A stretch of DNA of 64,000 nt from RH-AL1 sp965277735. GTDB taxonomy: Bacteria; Pseudomonadota; Alphaproteobacteria; Rhizobiales; Beijerinckiaceae. Within the stretch, counting starts at the first letter, position 1. Every line of letters begins with the position of its first letter. Where the stretch lies: NCBI GenBank assembly GCA_965277735.1, contig CBDIDO010000001.1, positions 124,001-188,000 on the forward strand, given 5' to 3'. The notes beneath the pieces are model-generated. The model saw nothing but the letters and a program-made list of their open reading frames with translations, was not told where the DNA came from and did no database searches. Shown in pieces: positions 47,090 through 54,035 of the stretch. A program made the position numbers and the translations under genes.

Positions 47090-47329
47090 ATGCGCATCGT
47101 CAATATCCACGAGGCGAAGACACACCTCTCGCGCCTGGTCGAGCAGGCCGCGAGGGGCGAAAGCTTCGTGATCTCCAAAGCAGGCAAGCCTCTGGTCAAG
47201 GTCGTGCCGATCGAGCAGACGAGCCGGCGTTCGAAGTTCGGCTTCATGAAGGGCCAGATCAAAGTCCCGGACGATTTCGACCGCGTGGCCCAGGAGGAGA
47301 TCGAGGCGCTGTTCGGCATGAGGCCGTGA
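47090..47329 (+). CDS. VapB/Phd-type antitoxin
   Basis: A 79-residue antitoxin of the Phd/YefM-like family. The N-terminal VNIHEAKTHLSRLVEQAARGESFVISKAGKPLVKVVP is the DNA-binding swapped-hairpin domain, and the C-terminal segment (KFGFMKGQIKVPDDFD) wraps the toxin in relatives. It overlaps the start of a truncated vapC by four bases (GTGA). Without a full toxin it is an orphan, able only to bind DNA or a toxin elsewhere. Confidence 0.88.
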   Translation: MRIVNIHEAKTHLSRLVEQAARGESFVISKAGKPLVKVVPIEQTSRRSKFGFMKGQIKVPDDFDRVAQEEIEALFGMRP

Positions 47330-47403
47330 GGCCGCTGCTCGACACGCATCTGCCATCGACAACCGGCAAAGTCTCGGTTGAAGAAGGCGCCGTGCCAGCG
47401 TAG
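47326..47403 (+). pseudogene. remnant of VapC-type PIN toxin
   Basis: GTG 47326 gives VRPLLDTHLP, the start of a PIN-domain toxin with its first catalytic Asp, then 16 unrelated residues and TAG at 47401. A complete VapC is about 130 residues, so all but the first about nine family residues are gone. It follows the VapB gene with the coupling expected for an intact pair; a deletion removed the rest. Confidence 0.7.
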
Positions 47404-47414
47404 CCAATGATGAG

Positions 47415-48158
47415 ATGACCGAAGCCCCGCAGCCGCAGGCCGGCGACGGCCCCGCGCCGGCCGACGATGCCTCCCACCTTCTGATCGTCGACGACGATCG
47501 GCGCATCCGCGAGCTGTTGCGGCGCTACCTCGTCGCCGGGGGCTATCGCGTGACCACCGCCGGCACCGCCGCCGAGGCGACCACGGCGATGCGCAACATC
47601 TCCTTCGACCTCATCGTGCTCGACGTGATGATGCCCGGCGAGGACGGCTTCGCCTTCGCCTCGAAAGTGCGCGGCGACACCGGCCCGATCGCGCAGATCC
47701 CGATCCTGATGCTCACCGCCAAGACCGAGTTCGAGGAGCGCGTGCTCGGCTTCGAGATCGGCGTCGACGATTATCTCGGCAAGCCGTTCGAGCCGCGCGA
47801 GCTGTCGCTGCGCATCGCCTCGATCCTGCGGCGCGCCCGCGCGCCGGTCGACAACGGGCTGCCGAGCCAGGTGCAGTTCGGCCCGTTCACCTTCGACATC
47901 GAGCGCGGCGAGCTGCGCGACAAGAACGAGGTCGTGCGCATCACCGAGCGCGAGCGCGAGATGCTGCGGCTGCTGGCGCAGAACGCCGGCGGCACCGTCT
48001 CGCGCGAGGCGCTGTCCGGACAGGGCGGTGCCGGCAACGAGCGCACGATCGACGTCCAGGTGAACCGCCTGCGCCGCAAGATCGAAGCTGATCCGGCGAA
48101 CCCGCTGTTCCTGCAGACCGTGCGCGGCGCCGGCTACAGGCTGCTGGTTGACCGTTAA
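47415..48158 (+). CDS. OmpR-family response regulator (PetR-like), orphan
   Basis: A 247-residue two-component regulator. Receiver residues: acidic Asp26/Asp27, phospho-acceptor Asp70 (LIVLDVMMPGEDG), Thr/Ala switch in LTAKTE, Lys122 in LGKPFEPRE. C-terminal winged helix with RITEREREMLRLLAQNAGGTV and ERTIDVQVNRLRRKIE. An unusual 20-residue N-terminal extension precedes the receiver. It resembles PetR of alphaproteobacteria in my memory, but no MarR-type petP or petABC is here, and there is no histidine kinase within the window. Confidence 0.85.
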   Translation: MTEAPQPQAGDGPAPADDASHLLIVDDDRRIRELLRRYLVAGGYRVTTAGTAAEATTAMRNISFDLIVLDVMMPGEDGFAFASKVRGDTGPIAQIPILMLTAKTEFEERVLGFEIGVDDYLGKPFEPRELSLRIASILRRARAPVDNGLPSQVQFGPFTFDIERGELRDKNEVVRITEREREMLRLLAQNAGGTVSREALSGQGGAGNERTIDVQVNRLRRKIEADPANPLFLQTVRGAGYRLLVDR

Positions 48159-48269
48159 CCTTAATGACTTTTTGAAGAGCGGCTTGTCCCCGCGCCGGAA
48201 CGAACGGCCCCGCTTGCGCATTCTTTGAGTGCTGGCACCGCGCACGGTGCCGTCCGAGGGGTCGGATCC

Positions 48270-48938
48270 ATGAAAATCCAGTTTGCGTTGAAGAGCGGCG
48301 TCGCGGCCGTTGTGCTTTCGCTTGCTTTCTCGGGCTCGGCGTCCGCCGCCGGCCTGTTCGATTTCCTGATGCCGCAGCCGCAGGCGCCGGCCTATCAGGC
48401 CTACGCGCCGCAGGGCGACCAGGGCCTGCAGACGGGCCGCTCCGTCGCCGTCACCGGCGATACGGACCTCGCGCCACAGGCCTCTACGATGACGACGCAT
48501 CAGCTCGTCTCCGATCCGACGCACGCCTCGCCGGGCACGATCACGATCAGCACCCAGGATCGCGCGCTCTACCTCTCGCAGGGCGACGGCATGGCGATGC
48601 GCTACTCGATTGGCGTCGGTCGCCAGGGCTTCGCCTGGTCCGGCGACGCGCACATCGCCCGCAAGGCCGAATGGCCGAACTGGACGCCGCCGAAAGAGAT
48701 GATCGCGCGTCGCCCCGATATCCCGCACTTCATGAAGGGTGGCCTCGGCAACCCGCTCGGCGCCCGCGCCATGTACCTCTACAACGGCAAGGGCGACACC
48801 GGCTTCCGCATCCACGGCACCAACGAGCCGGACACGATCGGCCAGGCGGTGTCGTCCGGCTGCATCCGCATGATGAACGCCGACGTCGAGGACCTCTACA
48901 ATCGCGTCAAGGTCGGCACCAAGGTCGTCGTCCTCTAG
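48270..48938 (+). CDS. L,D-transpeptidase (YkuD domain), pair 2 copy A
   Basis: A 222-residue exported enzyme of the ErfK/YbiS type. Signal peptide (1-26), a short Pro/Gln region, then the YkuD domain: TITISTQDRALYLSQG, YSIGVGRQGFAWSG, WPNWTPPKEMI, and the catalytic block with His182 and Cys198 (SSGCIRMMN). ATG 48270 with GAGGGG upstream; the 111 bases between the response regulator and this gene hold its own promoter. The catalytic block is almost identical at DNA level to that of the next gene. Confidence 0.93.
   Translation: MKIQFALKSGVAAVVLSLAFSGSASAAGLFDFLMPQPQAPAYQAYAPQGDQGLQTGRSVAVTGDTDLAPQASTMTTHQLVSDPTHASPGTITISTQDRALYLSQGDGMAMRYSIGVGRQGFAWSGDAHIARKAEWPNWTPPKEMIARRPDIPHFMKGGLGNPLGARAMYLYNGKGDTGFRIHGTNEPDTIGQAVSSGCIRMMNADVEDLYNRVKVGTKVVVL
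48750..48886 (+). repeat. 137-bp near-identical block, copy 1 (L,D-transpeptidase)
   Basis: Matches 49676-49812 at 134 of 137 positions by eye; the three differences are T/C, C/G and G/C changes. It covers the catalytic His-to-Cys part of the YkuD domain. The rest of the two genes is much less alike, which suggests recent gene conversion. Confidence 0.85.
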
Positions 48939-49066
48939 ACCTTTCCGCCACACCGACCGTCAAATCGCGGGCGCCGCCTTTCGAGGCCGCGCCCGTCTCC
49001 CACTTTCGCCGCTTTCTCTGCCGAAGCAACGAGGCCGGCCACGACGGCCGCCGCGTGGGTGAAAAC

Positions 49067-49864
49067 ATGTCTCGCAAGATCGTTTGGACGGCCACCGTTG
49101 CCCTGGTCGGCCTGATCGCCGCCGCCGGAACCGCCACGGCGCAGTACCGCGGCTACGGCTACGACTCCAATGCGGGCCCGAATTACTTCGAGCCGAGCCC
49201 GGCCTACGACCCGTTCTACGGCGAGGGCCGCGGCGCGCCGCAGGGTGCGCCCGACTACGATCGCCGCGGCGGCTACGCCGCCTATCCCGACGACCGACGC
49301 GGCCCGCCGCGCGGCGACCAGGGCTACGGCTACGACCAGGGCGCGCCCTATTATCCCGACCAGGGCGGCGGCTATCCCGACCAGGGTGGCGGCGACCGCA
49401 CCATCGCCTCCGACGTGCACACGATGCAGGAGGTCGAGAACCCGACAAAGCAGCCGGCCGGCACGATCGTCATCGATACCGCCTCGCGCCACCTCTATCT
49501 CGTCGAGAACGGCGGCCGCGCGCTGCAATACGGCATCGGCGTCGGCCGCGAGGGCTTTGCCTGGCACGGCACCGCGCATGTCCAGCGCAAGGCCGAGTGG
49601 CCGGGCTGGACGCCGCCGCCCGAGATGCTGAAGCGCCGCCCCGACCTGCCGCTGCACATGGAAGGCGGCATCGAGAACCCGCTCGGCGCCCGCGCCATGT
49701 ATCTCTACAACGGCAAGGGCGACACCGGCTTCCGCATCCACGGCACCAACGAGCCCGACACGATCGGCCAGGCGGTGTCGTCGGGCTGCATCCGCATGAT
49801 GAACGCCGACGTGGTCGACCTCTACAAGCGGGTGCCCGTCGGCACGCGGGTCGTGGTTCTCTAA
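49067..49864 (+). CDS. L,D-transpeptidase (YkuD domain), pair 2 copy B
   Basis: A 265-residue exported enzyme. Signal peptide (1-26), then an 80-residue low-complexity region rich in Tyr, Gly, Asp and Pro (repeats of the YYPDQGGG type), then a YkuD domain with TIVIDTASRHLYLVENG, His225 and Cys241 (SSGCIRMMN). The low-complexity region probably holds the enzyme at the wall or to other proteins. ATG 49067; 128 bases after copy A, same strand. It ends within three bases of a lipocalin-like pseudogene on the other strand. Confidence 0.93.
   Translation: MSRKIVWTATVALVGLIAAAGTATAQYRGYGYDSNAGPNYFEPSPAYDPFYGEGRGAPQGAPDYDRRGGYAAYPDDRRGPPRGDQGYGYDQGAPYYPDQGGGYPDQGGGDRTIASDVHTMQEVENPTKQPAGTIVIDTASRHLYLVENGGRALQYGIGVGREGFAWHGTAHVQRKAEWPGWTPPPEMLKRRPDLPLHMEGGIENPLGARAMYLYNGKGDTGFRIHGTNEPDTIGQAVSSGCIRMMNADVVDLYKRVPVGTRVVVL
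49676..49812 (+). repeat. 137-bp near-identical block, copy 2 (L,D-transpeptidase)
   Basis: Partner of 48750-48886, as described there. Confidence 0.85.
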
Positions 49865-50299
49865 AGAGCTCCGGTTCCGGGTTCGCCTGCGGCGCCCCGG
49901 GATGACGCGCGCACCCATGCCATCTCGTTGACGGTCGTGCGGCCGTCGACGACTTTCGGCGGCGTGCGCAGCACGAGCCGGTCGCCGTCGAGCGTGAACG
50001 GGCGCACCTGCGCCTCGCCCGTCCAGTCCGGGAACCGTCTCGCCCTCGACATCGTAGGCGCCGAAATAGGAGAGGCAGCCGGAATAGGCGGCCGCCCGCG
50101 CCGCGACCGACCCGCCGAGCGCATCGCCGCCGCCGATTTTGTCGCGATGCGCGGCCGTCATCTGCACCGCCATCAAGCCGTCGGGCGCATAGACGAGAAG
50201 ACCGACGGCGTCCGGGCCGAGCGGATGCGCAACCGGCGCCCCTTCGATGTGGCGCGACCAGGCCGCGAGCCGCTAGGTGCCGACGAGCGGGTTGGTCAT
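49861..50299 (-). pseudogene. lipocalin-like domain gene, inactivated
   Basis: Minus-strand reading from ATG 50299 gives MTNPLVGT, then TAG in place of the Trp expected in the family, then a good lipocalin-like sequence: HIEGAPVAHPLGPDAVGLLVYAPDG, MTAAHRDKIGGGDALGGS, YSGCLSYFGAYDVEGETV. About nine codons and the frame are then lost; the next frame resumes with FPDWTGEAQVRPFTLDGDRLVLRTPP to a stop near 49861. So it has both a nonsense codon and a frame-losing deletion. The parent gene would encode a secreted or cytosolic small beta-barrel of about 150 residues. Confidence 0.8.
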
Positions 50300-50347
50300 G
50301 GAAGAGCCTCGCGGTACGCGAACACACCGTCACAACCTATGCGCGAA

Positions 50348-51118
50348 TCAATTCGCCCCATCCGGCGGCGCACGCCACGAGCCCAGCGCCAGCTTCTCCA
50401 GCCCTGCCATCGCCAGGAACAGCGCAACCCCGGCGAGCGTGATGAGGACGAGCGCGGCGAACATGCGTGGGATGTCCGTGTCGTAGCTCGCCAGCAGGAT
50501 CACGCTGGCGAGCCCGGAATTGCGGCCGCCGGTGCCGGCGACGAACTCCGCCGCCACCGCGCCGATCAGCGCCAACCCGCTCGAGATCCGCAGCCCGGCA
50601 AAGAAGAACGGCAGCGCCGACGGGATGCGCAGCCGCAGCAGCGTCTGCAGCCGACTCGCCTTTTCGAGCGCGAAGAGGTCGCGCAGGCCCGGATCGACGC
50701 TGCGCAGGCCGGCCGTCGTGTTGGCGATGATCGGAAACAGCGCGACCACCGTGGCGCAGATGACGAGCGCCGCCTGCGTGTTCTTGACGAGGATCACCAC
50801 GAGCGGCGCGATCGCGATGATCGGCGTCACCTGCAGCATCACGGCATAGGGGAACAGGCTGCGCTCGATCGCGCGGCTCTGCACGAACAGGAACGCGGCG
50901 AGCGTGCCTAGGCCGACGGCGAGCGCGAAGGCCGCGAAGGTGACCTCGATCGTCGAGACCAGCGCGCGCAGCAGCTGCGGCAGGTCGCGCCACAGCTCGC
51001 CGGCGACCGCGCTCGGCATCGGGAAGATGTAGGGCGGTATGGCGGTGGCGCGGCAAAGGCCCTCCCATAGCGCAAGGACGACGAGGCCGGTGACGAGCGG
51101 CGGCAGCACCCGGCTCAT
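50348..51118 (-). CDS. ABC transporter permease (SsuC/TauC-type)
   Basis: A 256-residue inner-membrane permease with six helices. It begins VLPPLVTGLVVLALWEGLC and PPYIFPMPSAV, and the cytoplasmic EAA loop is seen in FALEKASRLQTLLRLRIPSALPFFFAGLRI. This is the nitrate/taurine/thiamine-precursor permease family. ATG 51118 overlaps the ATPase gene stop by four bases. A substrate-binding protein is not adjacent. Confidence 0.9.
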   Translation of the reverse strand: MSRVLPPLVTGLVVLALWEGLCRATAIPPYIFPMPSAVAGELWRDLPQLLRALVSTIEVTFAAFALAVGLGTLAAFLFVQSRAIERSLFPYAVMLQVTPIIAIAPLVVILVKNTQAALVICATVVALFPIIANTTAGLRSVDPGLRDLFALEKASRLQTLLRLRIPSALPFFFAGLRISSGLALIGAVAAEFVAGTGGRNSGLASVILLASYDTDIPRMFAALVLITLAGVALFLAMAGLEKLALGSWRAPPDGAN

Positions 51119-51888
51119 GCGCGCGCACCCTCGGCGAGCGTGGCATCGGCCAGCGCCAGCGACAGCGCGCGGCATGTCTCGGCGAAACGCGGGCTGGCGC
51201 GGAAACCCGCATCGCGCGGCAGCGGCGCGTCGTTGACGATCTCGCGCACGATGCGGCCCGGCCGCGCGGCCATGACGACGATGCGCGTCGCCAGGAACGC
51301 CGCCTCGGTGATCGAATGCGTGACGAGGATCGCCGCGAAGCGCCGCTGCCACCACAACGCGGCGAGATCGGCGTCGAGCCGATGGCGGGTGATCTCGTCG
51401 AGCGCACCGAACGGCTCGTCGAGCAACAGCAGATCGGGCTCGGTGACGAGCGCTCGGGCGATCGACACGCGCATCCGCATGCCACCGGACAACTCGCGCG
51501 GATAGGATCGCACCTTGTCCGCGAGACCGACGCGCTCCAGCGCCGCGGCAACCTTCGGCCCACTCTCGGCCTTCGGCACGCCGGCGAGGTCGAGCGGAAG
51601 ACGCACGTTGGTCGCCGCGCGCGCCCACGGCATCAGCGTCGGGTCCTGGAAGACGAAGCCGAGCCGGCCCGCCGCGCCGCCCCACAAGGCAACGCGGCCG
51701 CCCGTCGGCTGCTCGAGCCCGACGATGAGGCGCAGCAACGTGCTCTTGCCGCAGCCGGACGGGCCGATGATCGCGACGAACTCGTCGGCCGCGACCGCGA
51801 GATCGGTCGGCGCGAGCGCCCGCGTCCCGTCGGCGAAGGTTTTTTCCGCCGCGACGATCTCGACGGCTGGCGCGGCGGCGCGTGTCAC
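51115..51888 (-). CDS. ABC transporter ATP-binding protein (SsuB/TauB-type)
   Basis: A 257-residue ATPase: Walker A GPSGCGKST (near residue 45), Q-loop region FVFQDPTLMPW, signature LSGGMRMRVSIARAL, Walker B LLLLDEPFGALD and the switch His in VTHSITEA. With the coupled permease it makes an importer for sulfonates, nitrate or similar. GTG 51888 is inferred as the start; GTG 51951, 21 codons earlier, is an alternative, and both lack a clear ribosome site. Confidence 0.9.
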   Translation of the reverse strand: MTRAAAPAVEIVAAEKTFADGTRALAPTDLAVAADEFVAIIGPSGCGKSTLLRLIVGLEQPTGGRVALWGGAAGRLGFVFQDPTLMPWARAATNVRLPLDLAGVPKAESGPKVAAALERVGLADKVRSYPRELSGGMRMRVSIARALVTEPDLLLLDEPFGALDEITRHRLDADLAALWWQRRFAAILVTHSITEAAFLATRIVVMAARPGRIVREIVNDAPLPRDAGFRASPRFAETCRALSLALADATLAEGARA

Positions 51889-52041
51889 GGGGTAGGAGCA
51901 TGCATGGCGCGGCGAGCTTGCGGCCGAGGCGCGGTCGCCGCAAGGGCGCACGAAGGCGAGGCTCGAAGAGAGGCTCGCCAGGCGGCCAAGCTCCGGCTAA
52001 AGCTTGCGGTTGGAAATCAGAGAGCAATCAAGGAGGAGTCC

Positions 52042-52143
52042 ATGGATATCGGCCAGCTCGTCATCGGTCTCGCGGGCGCGCTTCTCGGCGCGATCTGCGT
52101 CATCGGCCTCCTGCGCTCCGGCAAGCCCAGCTCGCACAGCTAG
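52042..52143 (+). CDS. 33-residue membrane peptide, hypothetical
   Basis: ATG 52042 follows an unusually strong AAGGAGGAGTCC site. The product has a hydrophobic helix (IGQLVIGLAGALLGAICVIGLL) and a short polar tail. Its stop overlaps the convergent rsmJ stop. The ribosome site is the best in the region, which argues it is translated; no family is recognised. Confidence 0.65.
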   Translation: MDIGQLVIGLAGALLGAICVIGLLRSGKPSSHS

Positions 52144-52784
52144 GTCGCCATTTCCGGCCGAGGCCGCACGAAAACGTCGTAGCGCACGGTCCTGCCCTGC
52201 AGGCTGTGCGAGGGCGTAGGGATGCCGGCCGGGCACGGCGCGCGCAGCGGCCATTTCAGCACGACGCGCGGCGCGCGTGAGGCGAGCGCGGCGCCGATCA
52301 GCGCGGCCGAATCGGGATCGTCGCCGACGAGCGCGCGCAGGCGCCGCATCTCCGCCTTGACGAGCGCCGAGCCGAGCCGGGCCGGGTGCATCGGGTCGAC
52401 CGTCACCACGTCGGCTGCGAGGTCCGGCAGGATTTCCCGCGCGTCCCCGTCGACCAGGCGCATCCGCGCGGCGATCGCGGCGTGCTCGAGGCTTGCGGCC
52501 GCCAGCGCGGCGATCGCGGCGACGAGCAGCGCGTGGACCGGAGCCGCGCGCTCGACCAGCGTCACGTCGGCGCCGAGCGAGGCGAGCAGGAAGGCGTCGC
52601 GGCCGAGCCCTGCCGTCGCGTCGACGATCGCGAGCGGCTTGCCCGGCTTGAGCCCGACGGCGCGGACCAGCGCATGGCCGCGCCCGGCGCCGGAGCGGTG
52701 GCGATGGCCGACCGCGCCGCCCAGAAAATCCACGAGCGGCGCATCGACGAGCGGCCCCTCGAGCGGCGCGCGGGTTTCAGCCAT
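52140..52784 (-). CDS. rsmJ: 16S rRNA (guanine1516-N2)-methyltransferase RsmJ
   Basis: Methylates G1516 of 16S rRNA using SAM. The 214 residues include the family opening (PLVDFLGGAVGHRH), motif I IVDATAGLGRDAFLLASLGADVTLVER, VDGDAREIL, and VDPMHPARLGSALVKAEMR with the catalytic DPM segment. ATG 52784. The gene is familiar from gammaproteobacteria; in this setting it may have been acquired or simply be less often noticed. Divergent from glcE with 60 bases between. Confidence 0.85.
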   Translation of the reverse strand: MAETRAPLEGPLVDAPLVDFLGGAVGHRHRSGAGRGHALVRAVGLKPGKPLAIVDATAGLGRDAFLLASLGADVTLVERAAPVHALLVAAIAALAAASLEHAAIAARMRLVDGDAREILPDLAADVVTVDPMHPARLGSALVKAEMRRLRALVGDDPDSAALIGAALASRAPRVVLKWPLRAPCPAGIPTPSHSLQGRTVRYDVFVRPRPEMAT

Positions 52785-52844
52785 CTTTCAGCACGGTCGT
52801 TCGAAGCTCTTGCCTTCGCGCGCGCGGCGCGCTTTCACGCGCGC

Positions 52845-54032
52845 ATGGATATCATCAAGCCGCGCGACGAGGACGAGGTTCTCGCCGCCGTCCAGTCCGC
52901 CCTTTTGTCCGAGACACCGCTGGAGATCGTCGGGCACGGCTCGAAGCGCGGGCTCGGCCACGCCGTCGAGGCCGCGGCGCAGCTCGACCTGTCGGCGCTG
53001 ACAGGCGTCGATCTCTACGAGCCGACCGAGCTGGTGCTGCGCGCCAAGCCCGCGACGCCGCTCGACGAGATCGCGGCGCTGCTCGACGCGCACAACCAGG
53101 AACTCGCCTTCGAGCCGATGAACCCGACGCGGCTGTGGCGTGGCAACCGCACCGGCACGCTCGGCGGCGCCGTCGCGGTCAACGCGAGCGGCCCGCGCCG
53201 CATCAAGGCCGGCGCCGCGCGCGACCACGTGCTCGGGTTTCGGGCCGTGTCGGGGCGCGGCGACATCTTCAAGTCCGGCGGCCAGGTGATGAAGAACGTC
53301 ACCGGCTACGATCTGTCCAAGCTGATGGCCGGCTCGCACGGCACGCTGGCCGTGATGACCGAGGTGACGATCAAGGTGCTGCCGAAGGCCGAGACCGAGC
53401 GCACCTTCCTGATGTTCGGCCTCGACGAGGCGGCCGCCTGTGCCGCGCTGCGCGAAGCCTCGGGCCTCTCCTACGAGATGTCGAGCTACGCCTGCCTGCC
53501 CGACGGTGCCTGGGCCGACCTCGCGCCGGGCTGCTGCCTGGCGCTGCGGCTCGAGGGGCCGGCCGTCTCGGTCGACAAGCGTTTCGAGGAGCTCCTCGCG
53601 CATTTCGGCCCGCGCGGGCGTGTCGATGATCTCGGATTGGCCGCCTCGCGCCGGCTGTGGGCAGCGCTGCGCGACGCCGAGCCGGTGGCGGACGAGCCGG
53701 GGTCCGTGTGGCGCGTATCGACCACGCCGTCGGAAGGGCCGGCCTTCGTCGCCGCGCTGCGCGGCGCCGGCGTCCCGGTGACCCGCTGGTATTACGATTG
53801 GGCCGGCGGCCTGATCTGGCTTGCGCTCGAGGGCGCCGAGCCCCATGCCGCGACGCTGCGCGAGACACTTGCCCGCCACGGCGGCCACGCGACGCTGGTG
53901 CGCGCCGAAGATGCCATCCGCGCCGCGACGCCGGTGTTCCATCCGCAGCCTGATGCGCTTGCCGCGCTGTCGCGCCGCATCAAGACGAGCTTCGATCCCG
54001 TCGGCATCCTCAACCGCGGTCGGATGGGGTAG
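52845..54032 (+). CDS. glcE: glycolate oxidase FAD-binding subunit GlcE
   Basis: A 395-residue flavin-binding subunit that completes the GlcD-type complex. It has the short FAD domain: LEIVGHGSKRGLG near residue 25, TGTLGGAVAVNASGPRRIKAGAARDHVLG near 105, GGQVMKNVTGYDLSKLMAGSHGTL near 145, and no C-terminal oxidase domain. ATG 52845 lacks a clear ribosome site but the homology starts there. In related genomes it stands between glcD and glcF; here the glcD is 47 kb away and glcF is not seen. Confidence 0.9.
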   Translation: MDIIKPRDEDEVLAAVQSALLSETPLEIVGHGSKRGLGHAVEAAAQLDLSALTGVDLYEPTELVLRAKPATPLDEIAALLDAHNQELAFEPMNPTRLWRGNRTGTLGGAVAVNASGPRRIKAGAARDHVLGFRAVSGRGDIFKSGGQVMKNVTGYDLSKLMAGSHGTLAVMTEVTIKVLPKAETERTFLMFGLDEAAACAALREASGLSYEMSSYACLPDGAWADLAPGCCLALRLEGPAVSVDKRFEELLAHFGPRGRVDDLGLAASRRLWAALRDAEPVADEPGSVWRVSTTPSEGPAFVAALRGAGVPVTRWYYDWAGGLIWLALEGAEPHAATLRETLARHGGHATLVRAEDAIRAATPVFHPQPDALAALSRRIKTSFDPVGILNRGRMG

Positions 54033-54035
54033 CGC

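Noticed and set aside
47415..48158. CtrA- or PhoB-type regulator
   Set aside because: The sequence has the PetR-like features and lacks CtrA or PhoB hallmarks; a kinase is absent.
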